Shown piece by piece: positions 16,324 through 24,330 of a stretch of DNA of 48,680 nucleotides (its first letter is position 1; each line of letters begins with the position of its first letter). A program made the translations under genes and the position numbers. The notes under the pieces are model-generated. The model searched no databases, was not told the DNA's origin, and saw only the letters and a list, made by a program, of their open reading frames with translations. The DNA is from Frigoribacterium sp. Leaf8 (GTDB taxonomy: Bacteria > Actinomycetota > Actinomycetes > Actinomycetales > Microbacteriaceae): positions 450 through 49,129 of the forward strand of contig NZ_LMKB01000001.1 of assembly GCF_001421165.1 (NCBI RefSeq), in the 5' to 3' direction.

Positions 16324-17600
16324 GTCGTGCCTCTCGGGGACGGCTCTGGGGTGGGTGACGGGGACGGGGACGGGGACGGGGACGTGGTGGCGGTCGACGA
16401 CGCGGCCGACGGACCGAGGAGGCGCGGCGCGGCCCCCCGGGCGGCCTGCGCCACCGTCGCGGCGGGCACCCCGAGCAGGTGCTGGGCCACGCGGGCGACG
16501 TCGTCCGTCCTCCCCCGGAACCACCAGCTGGCGAACCGGTCGGTGACCGCCTCGGGTCGCGGGCCGAGGACGGGCGTGCCCCGGGCCTCGATCTCGGCGA
16601 ACCCGCCGAGCCCGCCGTCGTCGTCGTACAGGTGCAGCGAGTCTCCCCGGACCCCCGGGGACGGGTCGGGCTCCTCCGAGTACTCGGCCGACGGGTCGCT
16701 GTGGCTGCCGCGCACGAAGAGCACGGCACGGTCGTCGGCCGGGTCGCCGACCGCGCGCACGTACCCGACGCGTCCGGTGACGTGCGGTGCCGCGAAGCCG
16801 ATCTTGAAGCGGTCGGCACCGGTCAGCGACACGGCGACGCCGCCGGGCACCTCGGCGAGCAGGTCGCCGACCGGCTCGTAGTAGTCGGTCACCTGGGTGT
16901 CGGGCACGGCCGCGACGAACGCCGTGCCGCCCGCCCGCACCTGGTCGAGCATCCACGACTCGGCCTCGTGCGCGCCGTCCGAGGTGATGCCGAGCCGCAC
17001 CTCCGTCACGTAGCCGCCGTACTCGACGGCGTCGACGAGCGGTGCGCCGCCGGGGCCCCCGGCCGACGCCCCGCGCAGGTGTCGCAGCGGGTGGGCCGCC
17101 GGCCGCACGACGAGCGTCAGGTCGGCCCGCACGAGCCCGGTCGGCTCCGTGAACGCCTCGAGCTCGGCGACCCGTGACAGCGTCACGCGGTCGCCCGTGC
17201 GGCCGAGGTCGTGGCGGCCGGGGTCGAGCGACGGCGGCATCACGTAGCTGCCCCAGTAGTCGCTGCGGTCGCGGATCATGTAGGCGATCTCGGGCCCGAT
17301 CCAGACCCGGTCGCCGCCGACGTTCCAGTCGCCCGAGTCGACCAACGCGCCGAACGCGTCGTCGTCGGCGAACGCGTCGGGCAGCCAGTTCTCGGCCTCG
17401 CCCTCGGCGAAGAAGGGTCCGTAGACGCGTCCGCCGTAGGACGAGACGACCACGACGGCGTCGGGTCCGACGGCCACCCGTTCGGAGGCGATGCCGGCCG
17501 CGGCGAGGCGGGCCTCGACGGCGCGCAGGTCGACCGCGACCGGGCCGACCGGGCCGACCGGGCCGACCGGGTCGACCGGGCCGACAGTGGGCCCGGTCAC
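16320..17600 (-). CDS. Uncharacterised protein, possibly mutarotase-like
   Basis: 426 residues that I cannot assign firmly. The segment SSYGGRVYGPFFAEGEAENW, then DSGDWNVGGDRVWIGPEIAY, then YVMPPSLDPG resembles the strand pattern and the GG-x-R-x-W-x-(A/G)-PE motif of aldose-epimerase-like proteins such as DUF4380/DUF6786; this is tentative. The N-terminus has GPV repeats (17536-17590) and the C-terminus a Ser/Pro repeat tail. The GTG at 17600 overlaps the TenA-like stop by 4 nt, and the stop overlaps the M28 start by 4 nt. Its place in the operon suggests that it acts on the same substrate. Confidence 0.7.
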   Translation of the reverse strand: MTGPTVGPVDPVGPVGPVGPVAVDLRAVEARLAAAGIASERVAVGPDAVVVVSSYGGRVYGPFFAEGEAENWLPDAFADDDAFGALVDSGDWNVGGDRVWIGPEIAYMIRDRSDYWGSYVMPPSLDPGRHDLGRTGDRVTLSRVAELEAFTEPTGLVRADLTLVVRPAAHPLRHLRGASAGGPGGAPLVDAVEYGGYVTEVRLGITSDGAHEAESWMLDQVRAGGTAFVAAVPDTQVTDYYEPVGDLLAEVPGGVAVSLTGADRFKIGFAAPHVTGRVGYVRAVGDPADDRAVLFVRGSHSDPSAEYSEEPDPSPGVRGDSLHLYDDDGGLGGFAEIEARGTPVLGPRPEAVTDRFASWWFRGRTDDVARVAQHLLGVPAATVAQAARGAAPRLLGPSAASSTATTSPSPSPSPSPTPEPSPRGTT

Positions 17601-18274
17601 GCGGCCACCTCGACGAGGGCGCTCGCGTGGAACGCGTCCTCGGCGCGCAGCATGCCGACGAACCAGGCGTCCAGCCGGGCGTCGGTCACGTCGGCGGGCA
17701 GCTCGTCGACCAGCTGGTGCAAGAAGGCCACCTGGGCGCGGAAGCCGTCGGTGACGTGCAGCTCGATCCACCGTTGCACGTCGTCCGGTCGGGGCACGGC
17801 ACGCTCGGCCGCCCGCATGCACCACCGCAGGTAGAGCGTCTCGGCCGCGGCGAGGCTGGTGACGACCCCGGCGTAGCCGCCCTCGGCGAGTGCCGCCGTC
17901 ACCGCCCCCTCGAGGACGGAGGCGCGGCGCAGCAGGTCGGTCGAGGTCACGTCGTCGACCGGTCGCGTCGAGAGCAACCGCTCGAAGTACCGGCTCTGCG
18001 GACCGACGAGGTCGGCGACGGCCTCGGCGTGACGCTCGGCGCGGGACCACTCCGGCTGCTGCCAGAGGCAGTAGCCCGCGAGGCGGGCCGCCGTCCGGAC
18101 GAACGCCTGCTCGATCGCGAGGTAGCGACCGAAGGCGGGGTCGTCGAGCGTGCCGTCGGCCATCCGGGCCAGCAGCGGCACCGACGCCGAGGCGTCGAGC
18201 TCGGCCGAGCAGCGGGCGACCAGCGCCGCCGCCCGGCCCGTGCCGACGCCCTCGGGCCGGGTCGTGCCCGCCAT
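17597..18274 (-). CDS. TenA/THI-4 family protein, atypical
   Basis: 225 residues, all-helical. The EQAFVRTAARLAGYCLWQQP segment and the late LYLRWCMRAAERAVPRP, RWIELHVTDGFRAQVAFLHQ block fit the TenA/PqqC-like fold. Classical TenA (thiaminase II, aminopyrimidine aminohydrolase) has a catalytic Cys in a PCYW-like motif. The corresponding stretch here reads VVTSLAAAETLYLRW, without that Cys, as in TenA_E-type variants. The operon has no other thiamine gene, so a C-N bond hydrolysis on the imported solute is more likely than thiamine salvage. ATG 18274 follows the preceding stop by 2 nt. Confidence 0.75.
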   Translation of the reverse strand: MAGTTRPEGVGTGRAAALVARCSAELDASASVPLLARMADGTLDDPAFGRYLAIEQAFVRTAARLAGYCLWQQPEWSRAERHAEAVADLVGPQSRYFERLLSTRPVDDVTSTDLLRRASVLEGAVTAALAEGGYAGVVTSLAAAETLYLRWCMRAAERAVPRPDDVQRWIELHVTDGFRAQVAFLHQLVDELPADVTDARLDAWFVGMLRAEDAFHASALVEVAA

Positions 18275-18276
18275 CG

Positions 18277-19026
18277 TCAGCGGCCGGTCAGCCACGACAC
18301 GATGCCGTTGAACACCCGGGCGTAGCCGTCCCACTCCTCGCAGAACGCCGGCGGTGCCCAGTGCGGCGAGCAGTCGCTCGTGAAGACCGCCGTGCGCCCC
18401 GCGCCGGCCTCGCCGACGACGACGAGCGGGTCGCCGTCGAGGCGGGCGAGCTCGACCGCGCCCGGCTTCACGACGGTGCGGTTGTAGCCGAGCAGCAGCG
18501 GCCACTCCGTGCCCGCGCCGCCGAGGGCGGGGTGCTCGGCGTCGAGCACGGTGGCGACGACGCCGGCCGGGCGCTCGACGCGGTCGTCCCCGATCAGCAT
18601 CTCGACCGGCAGCACGTCGGCGATCTCGGTGCGGGCGTAGCCCGCACGACCCTGCCAGCCCGAGAACGACAGGTAGCCGCCGATCATCAGCAGCGCGCCT
18701 CCGGCCTCGACCCAGCGGGCGAGCTCGCGGACGCGGTCCCGACCCGGGATGCTCTTCTCGAAGACGGCGGGCGCGAGCTGCAGCGAGTTGACGCCGATGT
18801 CGGACAGCACCACGACGTCGTAGGCGTCCAGCGCCTCCTGCGTCTCGGGGAAGCCGGTGGCGACGAGGTGGGCGGGCAGGTGGACGACCTCGTGGCCGCC
18901 GGCCTGCAGGGCCGTGCGCAGCTGCGCGACGCCCTCGGTGTACGAGTGGGCGGTGAACTCGTCGACGCCCTTGGTGTGGGTGGTCGCGGTGATCCAGCTC
19001 TCGCCGGCGATGAGGATGCGGGACAT
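18277..19026 (-). CDS. GATase1-like (PF07090/DUF1355-type) protein
   Basis: 249 residues. The start MSRILIAGESWITATTHTKG, the VVLSDIGVNSLQLAP segment, the GGALLMIGGYLSFSGWQG motif and the TSDCSPHWAPP end match the putative glutamine amidotransferase family PF07090. Members have a class I GATase-like flavodoxin fold but no proven reaction. A catalytic Cys cannot be assigned with certainty. It lies between the phosphotriesterase-like gene (75-nt gap) and the TenA-like gene (2-nt gap) in the same operon. Confidence 0.8.
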   Translation of the reverse strand: MSRILIAGESWITATTHTKGVDEFTAHSYTEGVAQLRTALQAGGHEVVHLPAHLVATGFPETQEALDAYDVVVLSDIGVNSLQLAPAVFEKSIPGRDRVRELARWVEAGGALLMIGGYLSFSGWQGRAGYARTEIADVLPVEMLIGDDRVERPAGVVATVLDAEHPALGGAGTEWPLLLGYNRTVVKPGAVELARLDGDPLVVVGEAGAGRTAVFTSDCSPHWAPPAFCEEWDGYARVFNGIVSWLTGR

Positions 19027-19101
19027 GGTGGGGCCTTCCGGTGGTGACGGGACGGTTCGGGACGAGGAGGCGCGAGCGGCTCGGTGCCGCGTCGTCGCCC
19101 C

Positions 19102-20190
19102 TCAGCGGGTCAGGGCGGCGCCCTCGAAGAGGTCGCGGACGTTGCTAGTGCCGACGCCGTGCACGATCTCGGCGTCGACGCCGAGGTCGGTCAGCCGGTC
19201 GAGGAACACGGCGGGGACGTACGAGAGGCCGTTGCCGCCGTGCTTGCGCAACATGCTCTTGAGGAAGAGGTCGTGGCTGAAGAGCAGACGGCGGCCGAAC
19301 CCGGCCGAGGCCAGACGGGCGATGGCCGTGGCCGTCTCGACCGGCGACGGCGACTGCCCTTCGCCGGGCAGGGAGAAGCGGTACGGCATGCCGATCATGT
19401 CGAACTCGAGCCAGACCCCGCGCTCGGCGAGGCTGCGCTGGTAGTCGGGGTCGCTGCCGGACGGGTCCATGTGGCAGAGGACGACCGCCGTGGGGTCGAC
19501 GCCCTCGTCGCGCAGCACGACGTCGAGCACGCGGCCGCCGTGCCGGACGAAGCCGGGCAGGTGCACGAACATCGGCAGGCCGGTCTCGCGTTGCAGGCGG
19601 CAGGCCGCGCGCAGCGAACGCTCCTCCCGCTCGGTGAAGCCGGGCGAGACGCCGATCTCGCCGATCACGCCCGACCGGGGCACCCCGGTCTCGGCCGGGT
19701 CGGCCCGGTACTGCGCGACCAGGCGGGAGGCCAGGTCGTCGACGGTGTCGCGGCCCGTGGCCTCGGGGTGGAACCGCTCGAGGTACCAGCCGCCGCCGGT
19801 GACGACGGTGACCCCGCTGCGGCGCGAGATCTCGGCGAGACGTCGGGGGTCGCGCCCCTGTCCGTCCGAGGTCAGCTCGACGACCGTGCTGCCGCCGAGC
19901 TCGCGGAACGCCACGAGCTCGTCGACCGCGTCGTCGTCGCCGTCGAGCACGCAGTTGTCGCGGCAGGCGAGCGGACGGTCGCGCAGCAACCAGGCGATCT
20001 CGGGAGTGACCGGGGCGTCGAACAGCTCGGGGAAGTCGGGGTCGGGTTCGAGCCCGCCCTCCTCGATGCTGTTGATCAGGTGCTCGTGCGGCAGCGTGTA
20101 GCCGAGTCGGTCGCTCGGCACCGGACCGGTGACCGTCTGCACGTCGACGACGGTGGTCGTCTCGACGCCGAACCCTCCGACGCGGCTCAT
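19102..20190 (-). CDS. Phosphotriesterase-family metallohydrolase
   Basis: 362 residues forming an amidohydrolase-type TIM barrel. Metal ligands are visible: His35 and His37 (LPHEHL), a bridging Glu178 (VIGEIGV) where true phosphotriesterase has a carbamylated Lys, His210, His240 (CHMD) and Asp306 (FSHD). The Glu bridge is also found in E. coli phosphotriesterase homology protein. Enzymes of this group are often lactonases, acting for instance on sugar lactones, rather than phosphotriesterases. Its ATG overlaps the permease stop by 4 nt, which couples it to solute uptake. Confidence 0.88.
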   Translation of the reverse strand: MSRVGGFGVETTTVVDVQTVTGPVPSDRLGYTLPHEHLINSIEEGGLEPDPDFPELFDAPVTPEIAWLLRDRPLACRDNCVLDGDDDAVDELVAFRELGGSTVVELTSDGQGRDPRRLAEISRRSGVTVVTGGGWYLERFHPEATGRDTVDDLASRLVAQYRADPAETGVPRSGVIGEIGVSPGFTEREERSLRAACRLQRETGLPMFVHLPGFVRHGGRVLDVVLRDEGVDPTAVVLCHMDPSGSDPDYQRSLAERGVWLEFDMIGMPYRFSLPGEGQSPSPVETATAIARLASAGFGRRLLFSHDLFLKSMLRKHGGNGLSYVPAVFLDRLTDLGVDAEIVHGVGTSNVRDLFEGAALTR

Positions 20191-21242
20191 CGGGTCACCC
20201 GCTTGCGCACCAGGTCGGTGAACGAGCCGCCCCGCAGGTTGATCCAGATGACGATGATCAGGAGGCTGCCGGTCACGATGGGCACGATGTAGGGGCTCAG
20301 GCCGAGCAGCGTGAGGCCGTTGGTGATGACGCCGGTCAGGATCGCCCCGATCGCCGTGCCGATGACGCTGCCCTTGCCGCCGAGCAGGTTCGTGCCGCCG
20401 ATGACGACGGCGGTGATCACCGTCATGGCGAAGTCGACGCCCGAGTTGGCGTCGCCCGACCCCAGTCGGGCCGCGGTGATGATGCCGGCCGCGCCGGCCG
20501 CCGTGCCGCTGAGCACGAGGGCCATCATCTTGACGAAGCGGGTGTCGACGCCCGCCCGGCGGACCGACTCCTCGTTCGAGCCGATGCCGGTGATGTACTG
20601 GCCGAACCGCATGCGCTGCAGCCCCACGATGCCGACGCCGACGATGATCAGCGCGAGCCAGGCCGGGTACCCGAGCCCGAACAGCCGGCCCTGCCCGACC
20701 TGGGCGAAGATCAGCCCCGAGCCGATGGCGATCGAGTAGCCCTTCGTGATCAGCAGGGCGACGCCCCGCACGATCGACATGGTGGCCAACGTGACGATGA
20801 ACGACGGGATGCCCTGGTAACTCGAGAACCAGCCGTTGACCAACCCGCAGAAGGCTCCGACGGCCAGGCAGATGACGATCACCAGCACCGACTCGAGACC
20901 GGCCCGCAGCAGGACCGCCCCGATCACCGAGACGAGGGCGAGCGTCGACCCGACCGAGAGGTCGATCATGCCCGCCGTGATGACGAAGGTCATCGCGACG
21001 GCCACGATCGCCGCGGGGGCGACCTGCACGGCGACGTTCCGCAGGTTCGTGCCGGTGAGGAAGGTCGGGGTCGCCACCGAGAAGACGACGATGACGACCA
21101 GCGTCACGACGAGCATCAACAGGGTGGACTTGTTGACGCGTTGCAGGGCTTCCCAGCGGCGCTCGCGCACGTCGGTGGAGCCGTGTCCGCGACCCGGCTC
21201 GGGGCCGTCGGTGCGGGTGGGGTCAGAGGTCGTCGCGGTCAT
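20187..21242 (-). CDS. Ribose-type ABC transporter permease
   Basis: 351 residues with 8-10 hydrophobic segments of the RbsC/FrcC type. Family hallmarks include VAMTFVITAGMIDLSVGS, GIPSFIVTLATMSIVRG, the GIGSNEESVRRAG coupling loop and VVIGGTNLLGGKGS. It forms the membrane channel together with the ATPase and lipoprotein encoded upstream. ATG 21242 overlaps the ATPase stop by 4 nt. Solutes of this family are usually pentoses, hexoses or other small polyols; the sequence does not tell which. Confidence 0.92.
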   Translation of the reverse strand: MTATTSDPTRTDGPEPGRGHGSTDVRERRWEALQRVNKSTLLMLVVTLVVIVVFSVATPTFLTGTNLRNVAVQVAPAAIVAVAMTFVITAGMIDLSVGSTLALVSVIGAVLLRAGLESVLVIVICLAVGAFCGLVNGWFSSYQGIPSFIVTLATMSIVRGVALLITKGYSIAIGSGLIFAQVGQGRLFGLGYPAWLALIIVGVGIVGLQRMRFGQYITGIGSNEESVRRAGVDTRFVKMMALVLSGTAAGAAGIITAARLGSGDANSGVDFAMTVITAVVIGGTNLLGGKGSVIGTAIGAILTGVITNGLTLLGLSPYIVPIVTGSLLIIVIWINLRGGSFTDLVRKRVTR

Positions 21243-21994
21243 GCGGCAGCGCTCCCTTCACGGGTGATCATGTCGACGAGCGACTCGATGGTGAGGTCGT
21301 CGATGCGGGCGTCGTCGACGCTGCGCCCCTCGTACATGACGGTGATGCGGTCGCAGACCCGGAAGAGGTCCTGCAGCCGGTGGGTGATCAGGATGACGCC
21401 GACCCCTCGGGCCGCGACCTCCTTGATGAGGCGCAGCACCGACTCGACCTCGGTGACGGCGAGGGCGGCGGTCGGCTCGTCGAGGATCAGCACGTCGGGG
21501 TCGACCGACGCGGCGCGCGCGATGGCGACGGACTGGCGCTGACCACCCGACAGCTGCGAGATCAGCTGGTGCGTGGACGTGACGCGGACGCCGAACTCCT
21601 TGAGCACGGCCGTGGCCTCGGCGTGCATCGCCCCGACCTTGAGGAAGGGCCCGACCCGAGGCTCGCGGCCGAGGAACAGGTTGGCGGCGACGTTGAGGCT
21701 GTCGCAGAGGGCCAGGTCCTGGTAGACGATGCCGATGTCCTCGGCCTGGGCGTCGCTCGGGGACTGGAACCGCACCTCCTTGCCCTTGATGCTGATGCGG
21801 CCGCCGTCGTGCTGGACCGAACCGGCGAGCACCTTCATGAGGGTGGACTTGCCGGCGCCGTTGTCGCCGACCAGGCCGAGCACCTCGCCGCGCGCGAGGC
21901 GCAGGTCGACGCCGCGCAGGACGTCGACGGCGCCGTACGACTTGCGGATGCCCTCGAGTTCGACGAGCAGGTCGCCGGTGGTGACGTCGGTCAT
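21239..21994 (-). CDS. ABC transporter ATP-binding protein (single-domain, FrcA-like)
   Basis: 251 residues with one ABC domain: Walker A GDNGAGKST, signature LSGGQRQSVAIARA, Walker B VLILDEPTAAL and switch His in ITHRLQD. Most ribose-type systems use a fused two-domain ATPase of about 500 residues; this one is the short form seen in FrcA-like transporters, so a homodimer is expected. ATG 21994 shares one base with the TGA of the binding-protein gene. A much longer reading frame upstream is an artefact of the overlap. Confidence 0.92.
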   Translation of the reverse strand: MTDVTTGDLLVELEGIRKSYGAVDVLRGVDLRLARGEVLGLVGDNGAGKSTLMKVLAGSVQHDGGRISIKGKEVRFQSPSDAQAEDIGIVYQDLALCDSLNVAANLFLGREPRVGPFLKVGAMHAEATAVLKEFGVRVTSTHQLISQLSGGQRQSVAIARAASVDPDVLILDEPTAALAVTEVESVLRLIKEVAARGVGVILITHRLQDLFRVCDRITVMYEGRSVDDARIDDLTIESLVDMITREGSAAA

Positions 21995-23025
21995 CAGCCC
22001 TCCAGGTAGTACGAGAAGTCGGCCAGGTTGTCGGGCGTGACGATCGTGATCGGCACGTCGACGGTCGCCGGCACGTCGGCGGTGCCGCAGGCCAGGTTGA
22101 TCGCGGCCTTCGCGGCCTCGTAGCCGAAGCCGAAGGTGTCCTGCTGGATGACGGCCTTCACGTAGCCGTCCTGCAGACCCTCGACGGCCGAGGGCGAGAG
22201 GTCCCAGCCGACGATCGTGACGCGGTCCTGGGCGCCCTGGCTCTTGACCGCGGCGATGGCACCGTTGAGCGCGGGCTCGCCCGTGGCGTAGATGTACTCG
22301 AGGTCGGGGTTGCCGGTCAACAGGTTCTCGGCCGCCGCCTGGGCGTCCTCGTTGACGTTCTGGCCGTCGACGATCGTGCCGATGGTCATGCCGCCGGCCT
22401 CGACCGCGTCGGTGAAGCCGTTCTGGCGCTGGATCTGGATCGCGCTGTTGAGCGCTCCGACGACGCCGACCTCGCCCTCGCCGCCGGTGATGTCGAGGAA
22501 GGCCTTCCCGAGCTGGGCGCCGCCGTCCTCGTTCGCCGTGCCCACGTACGAGTCGATCGCCGAGGCGTCCTCGACCGAACCGTCGGCCGCGACGACCGGG
22601 ATGCCGGCCGCCTTGGCCGCCGTGAGCGCCGGGATCAGCGCGGTCGCGTCGACCGGGTCGACGATGAGCGCGTCGACCCCCGAGGCGACGAGGTTCTCGA
22701 CGCCCGAGACCTGCGTGGCGCTGTCGTTGTCGCCGCTGACGATCTGCAGGTCGGCACCGGCCTCGTCGGCGACGTCCTGGACGCCCTCGTTCATCTGGGT
22801 GAAGAAGGCGGTCTGCTCGTTGATGTCGACCATGCCGAGCTGCAGGGTGCCGCCGCCCTCGGGGGCACAGGCCTGGGGGACGTCGGTGGGGGCCGGGCGG
22901 GTCGAGGTCGAGCCGCCGGACGCGGAGCCGGAGGCGGTGGTCGAGGACGAGTCGCAGCCGGCGAGGGTGCCGATGGCGATGGCGCCCACGGCGAATGCGG
23001 CGAGGACGGTACGGGTCGTGGGCAT
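21994..23025 (-). CDS. Ribose-type ABC transporter substrate-binding lipoprotein
   Basis: 343 residues. The N-terminus has a signal peptide and lipobox TLAGC (Cys at about 24), then a Ser/Thr-rich tether. The mature part is a periplasmic-binding-protein type I fold (LGMVDINEQTAFFTQMNEGV, ALIVDPVDATALIPAL, a late TIVGWDLSPSAVEGL). It is the first gene of the eight-gene operon, directly downstream of an operator and promoter region shared with a LacI-family gene. The ligand is unknown. Confidence 0.92.
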   Translation of the reverse strand: MPTTRTVLAAFAVGAIAIGTLAGCDSSSTTASGSASGGSTSTRPAPTDVPQACAPEGGGTLQLGMVDINEQTAFFTQMNEGVQDVADEAGADLQIVSGDNDSATQVSGVENLVASGVDALIVDPVDATALIPALTAAKAAGIPVVAADGSVEDASAIDSYVGTANEDGGAQLGKAFLDITGGEGEVGVVGALNSAIQIQRQNGFTDAVEAGGMTIGTIVDGQNVNEDAQAAAENLLTGNPDLEYIYATGEPALNGAIAAVKSQGAQDRVTIVGWDLSPSAVEGLQDGYVKAVIQQDTFGFGYEAAKAAINLACGTADVPATVDVPITIVTPDNLADFSYYLEG

Positions 23026-23103
23026 GAGGAGCCTTCCTGGGGAGGACGAGGTGGAGCATGCGGGACTGGCGAGGGGGCGATCTCGGTGGGGTCGAGATCG
23101 ACG

Positions 23104-23117
23104 GGCAATCGATTTCC
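23104..23117. promoter_or_regulatory. LacI-family operator, proximal to the transporter operon
   Basis: GGCAATCGATTTCC is a near-palindrome centred on CG, the form expected for a LacI-family operator. It lies 79 bp upstream of the lipoprotein start and downstream of a candidate -35 element. A sister site is at 23203. Confidence 0.7.
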
Positions 23118-23134
23118 GTCGGGAACTGCGTCAA

Positions 23135-23163
23135 GAGTGACGCCTCCGTGTTTCGAGTGTCAA
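23135..23163 (-). promoter_or_regulatory. Candidate promoter of the transporter operon
   Basis: Reading the minus strand, TTGACA (23163-23158) is a good -35 hexamer in an AT-richer patch. The -10 region 17-18 nt further (TCACTC/CACTCT) is poor. The operator at 23104 would lie just downstream of the start site, suited to repression. Confidence 0.35.
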
Positions 23164-23202
23164 CACCTTTGTGTTTCCGACGTGTAAAAGTGATCTCGAG
23201 CG

Positions 23203-23216
23203 GGCAATCGGTTTCC
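23203..23216. promoter_or_regulatory. LacI-family operator, proximal to the regulator gene
   Basis: GGCAATCGGTTTCC differs by one base from the site at 23104, and the two centres are 99 bp apart. It lies 64 bp upstream of the LacI start, so autoregulation and looping are plausible. Confidence 0.7.
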
Positions 23217-23280
23217 CGCGAGGGGACGATACGATGACGGCATCACCCGTCGTCCCCGGCGGCCACGCCCTGAGGAGCCC

Positions 23281-24306
23281 ATGAACGCCGTCACCATCTC
23301 GGACGTCGCCCGCCGGGCGGGCGTCTCCGCCGCGACGGTCTCGCGCGTCATGTCGGCGTCGCGCCCGGTCGGCCGCGAGGTCGAGGCCCGCGTGCGGCTG
23401 GCGGCCGACGAGCTGGGCTACTCGGGCAACGGCATCGCCCGCGCCCTGCGCACCCGCCGCACCGACACGGTCGGCATGGTCGTCCCGAGCATCCTCAACC
23501 CGTTCTTCACGACCCTGGTCGACAGCCTCGAGAGCGCGCTGCACGGCGAGGGCAAACAGCTGTTCCTCTGCGACTCGCGGCAGGACCCCGCCGTCGAGGC
23601 CGAGCACCTCCGGTCGCTCATCGAGCGGCACGTCGACGGCATCGTGGTCAGCCCCGTGCACGACACCGAGAGCGCGGCGGCCGTCGCCGCGTCCGCCCGG
23701 GCCGTCCCGCTGGTGCAGCTCGACCGCCGGGTCGACGTCGCCGGCACCGACTGGATCGGCCTCGACGACGCCGAGGCGATGAAGCTCGTCCTGACGCACC
23801 TCGCCGGGACCGGTGCCCGCTCGGCCGCGTTCGTGACCTCCGAGCTGACGAACTCGTCGACGACCCTGCGCCTCCGGGGCTTCCGGCACTGGGCGGCCGA
23901 ACTCGGCATCCGCGAGGTGCGCGACGGGGTCGTGCTCGGCGACTACTCGGTCGACAGCGGCGACGCGGCGGCCCGCCGACTGCTGACCTCCGACGACCGC
24001 CCGGACGCCATCGTCTGCGCGGACGACCTGATCGCCATGGGCGTGCTGAGGGCGGCCCGCGAACTCGGGGTGTCGGTGCCCGACGAGCTGCAGGTCACGG
24101 GCTTCGACGACATCGTCTTCGCCTCGTACGTGACCCCGGCCCTGACGACCCTGGCGCAGCCGACCGACCGCATGGCCGCCGAGGCGCTGCGACTGCTCTC
24201 GCTGCGGGGCTCCGACGACGGAGGACTCGGAGGCGCGCGCGTGTCGTTCGCGCCGAGGCTCGTCCGCCGGCAGAGCACGCGGTCGTCGACTCCCGAGCCC
24301 GCCTGA
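23281..24306 (+). CDS. LacI-family transcriptional regulator of the solute-degradation operon
   Basis: 341 residues. An N-terminal helix-turn-helix (TISDVARRAGVSAATVSRVM, 5-24) with a hinge helix ending near residue 57 is followed by the ligand-binding core (GMVVPSILNPFFTTLVDSLE, DGIVVSPVHD, TGFDDIVFASYVTPALTTL). A GAGGAG site precedes the ATG. It is divergent from the operon and separated from it by 255 bp holding two near-identical palindromic sites, which makes it the probable repressor. The inducer is presumably the imported solute or a derivative. Confidence 0.93.
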   Translation: MNAVTISDVARRAGVSAATVSRVMSASRPVGREVEARVRLAADELGYSGNGIARALRTRRTDTVGMVVPSILNPFFTTLVDSLESALHGEGKQLFLCDSRQDPAVEAEHLRSLIERHVDGIVVSPVHDTESAAAVAASARAVPLVQLDRRVDVAGTDWIGLDDAEAMKLVLTHLAGTGARSAAFVTSELTNSSTTLRLRGFRHWAAELGIREVRDGVVLGDYSVDSGDAAARRLLTSDDRPDAIVCADDLIAMGVLRAARELGVSVPDELQVTGFDDIVFASYVTPALTTLAQPTDRMAAEALRLLSLRGSDDGGLGGARVSFAPRLVRRQSTRSSTPEPA

Positions 24307-24330
24307 CCCGTCCGCCCCGTCGGGCGTCGG

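Noticed and set aside
16320-18050. Longer start for the unknown operon gene, upstream of 17600
   Set aside because: The extra residues overlap the TenA-like gene in another frame; GTG 17600 gives the 4-nt overlap used elsewhere in the operon.
17597-18274. Thiamine salvage operon
   Set aside because: A TenA-like gene alone is not enough: no thiamine transporter, ThiD/E/M gene or TPP riboswitch is visible, and the neighbours are sugar-type import and hydrolase genes.
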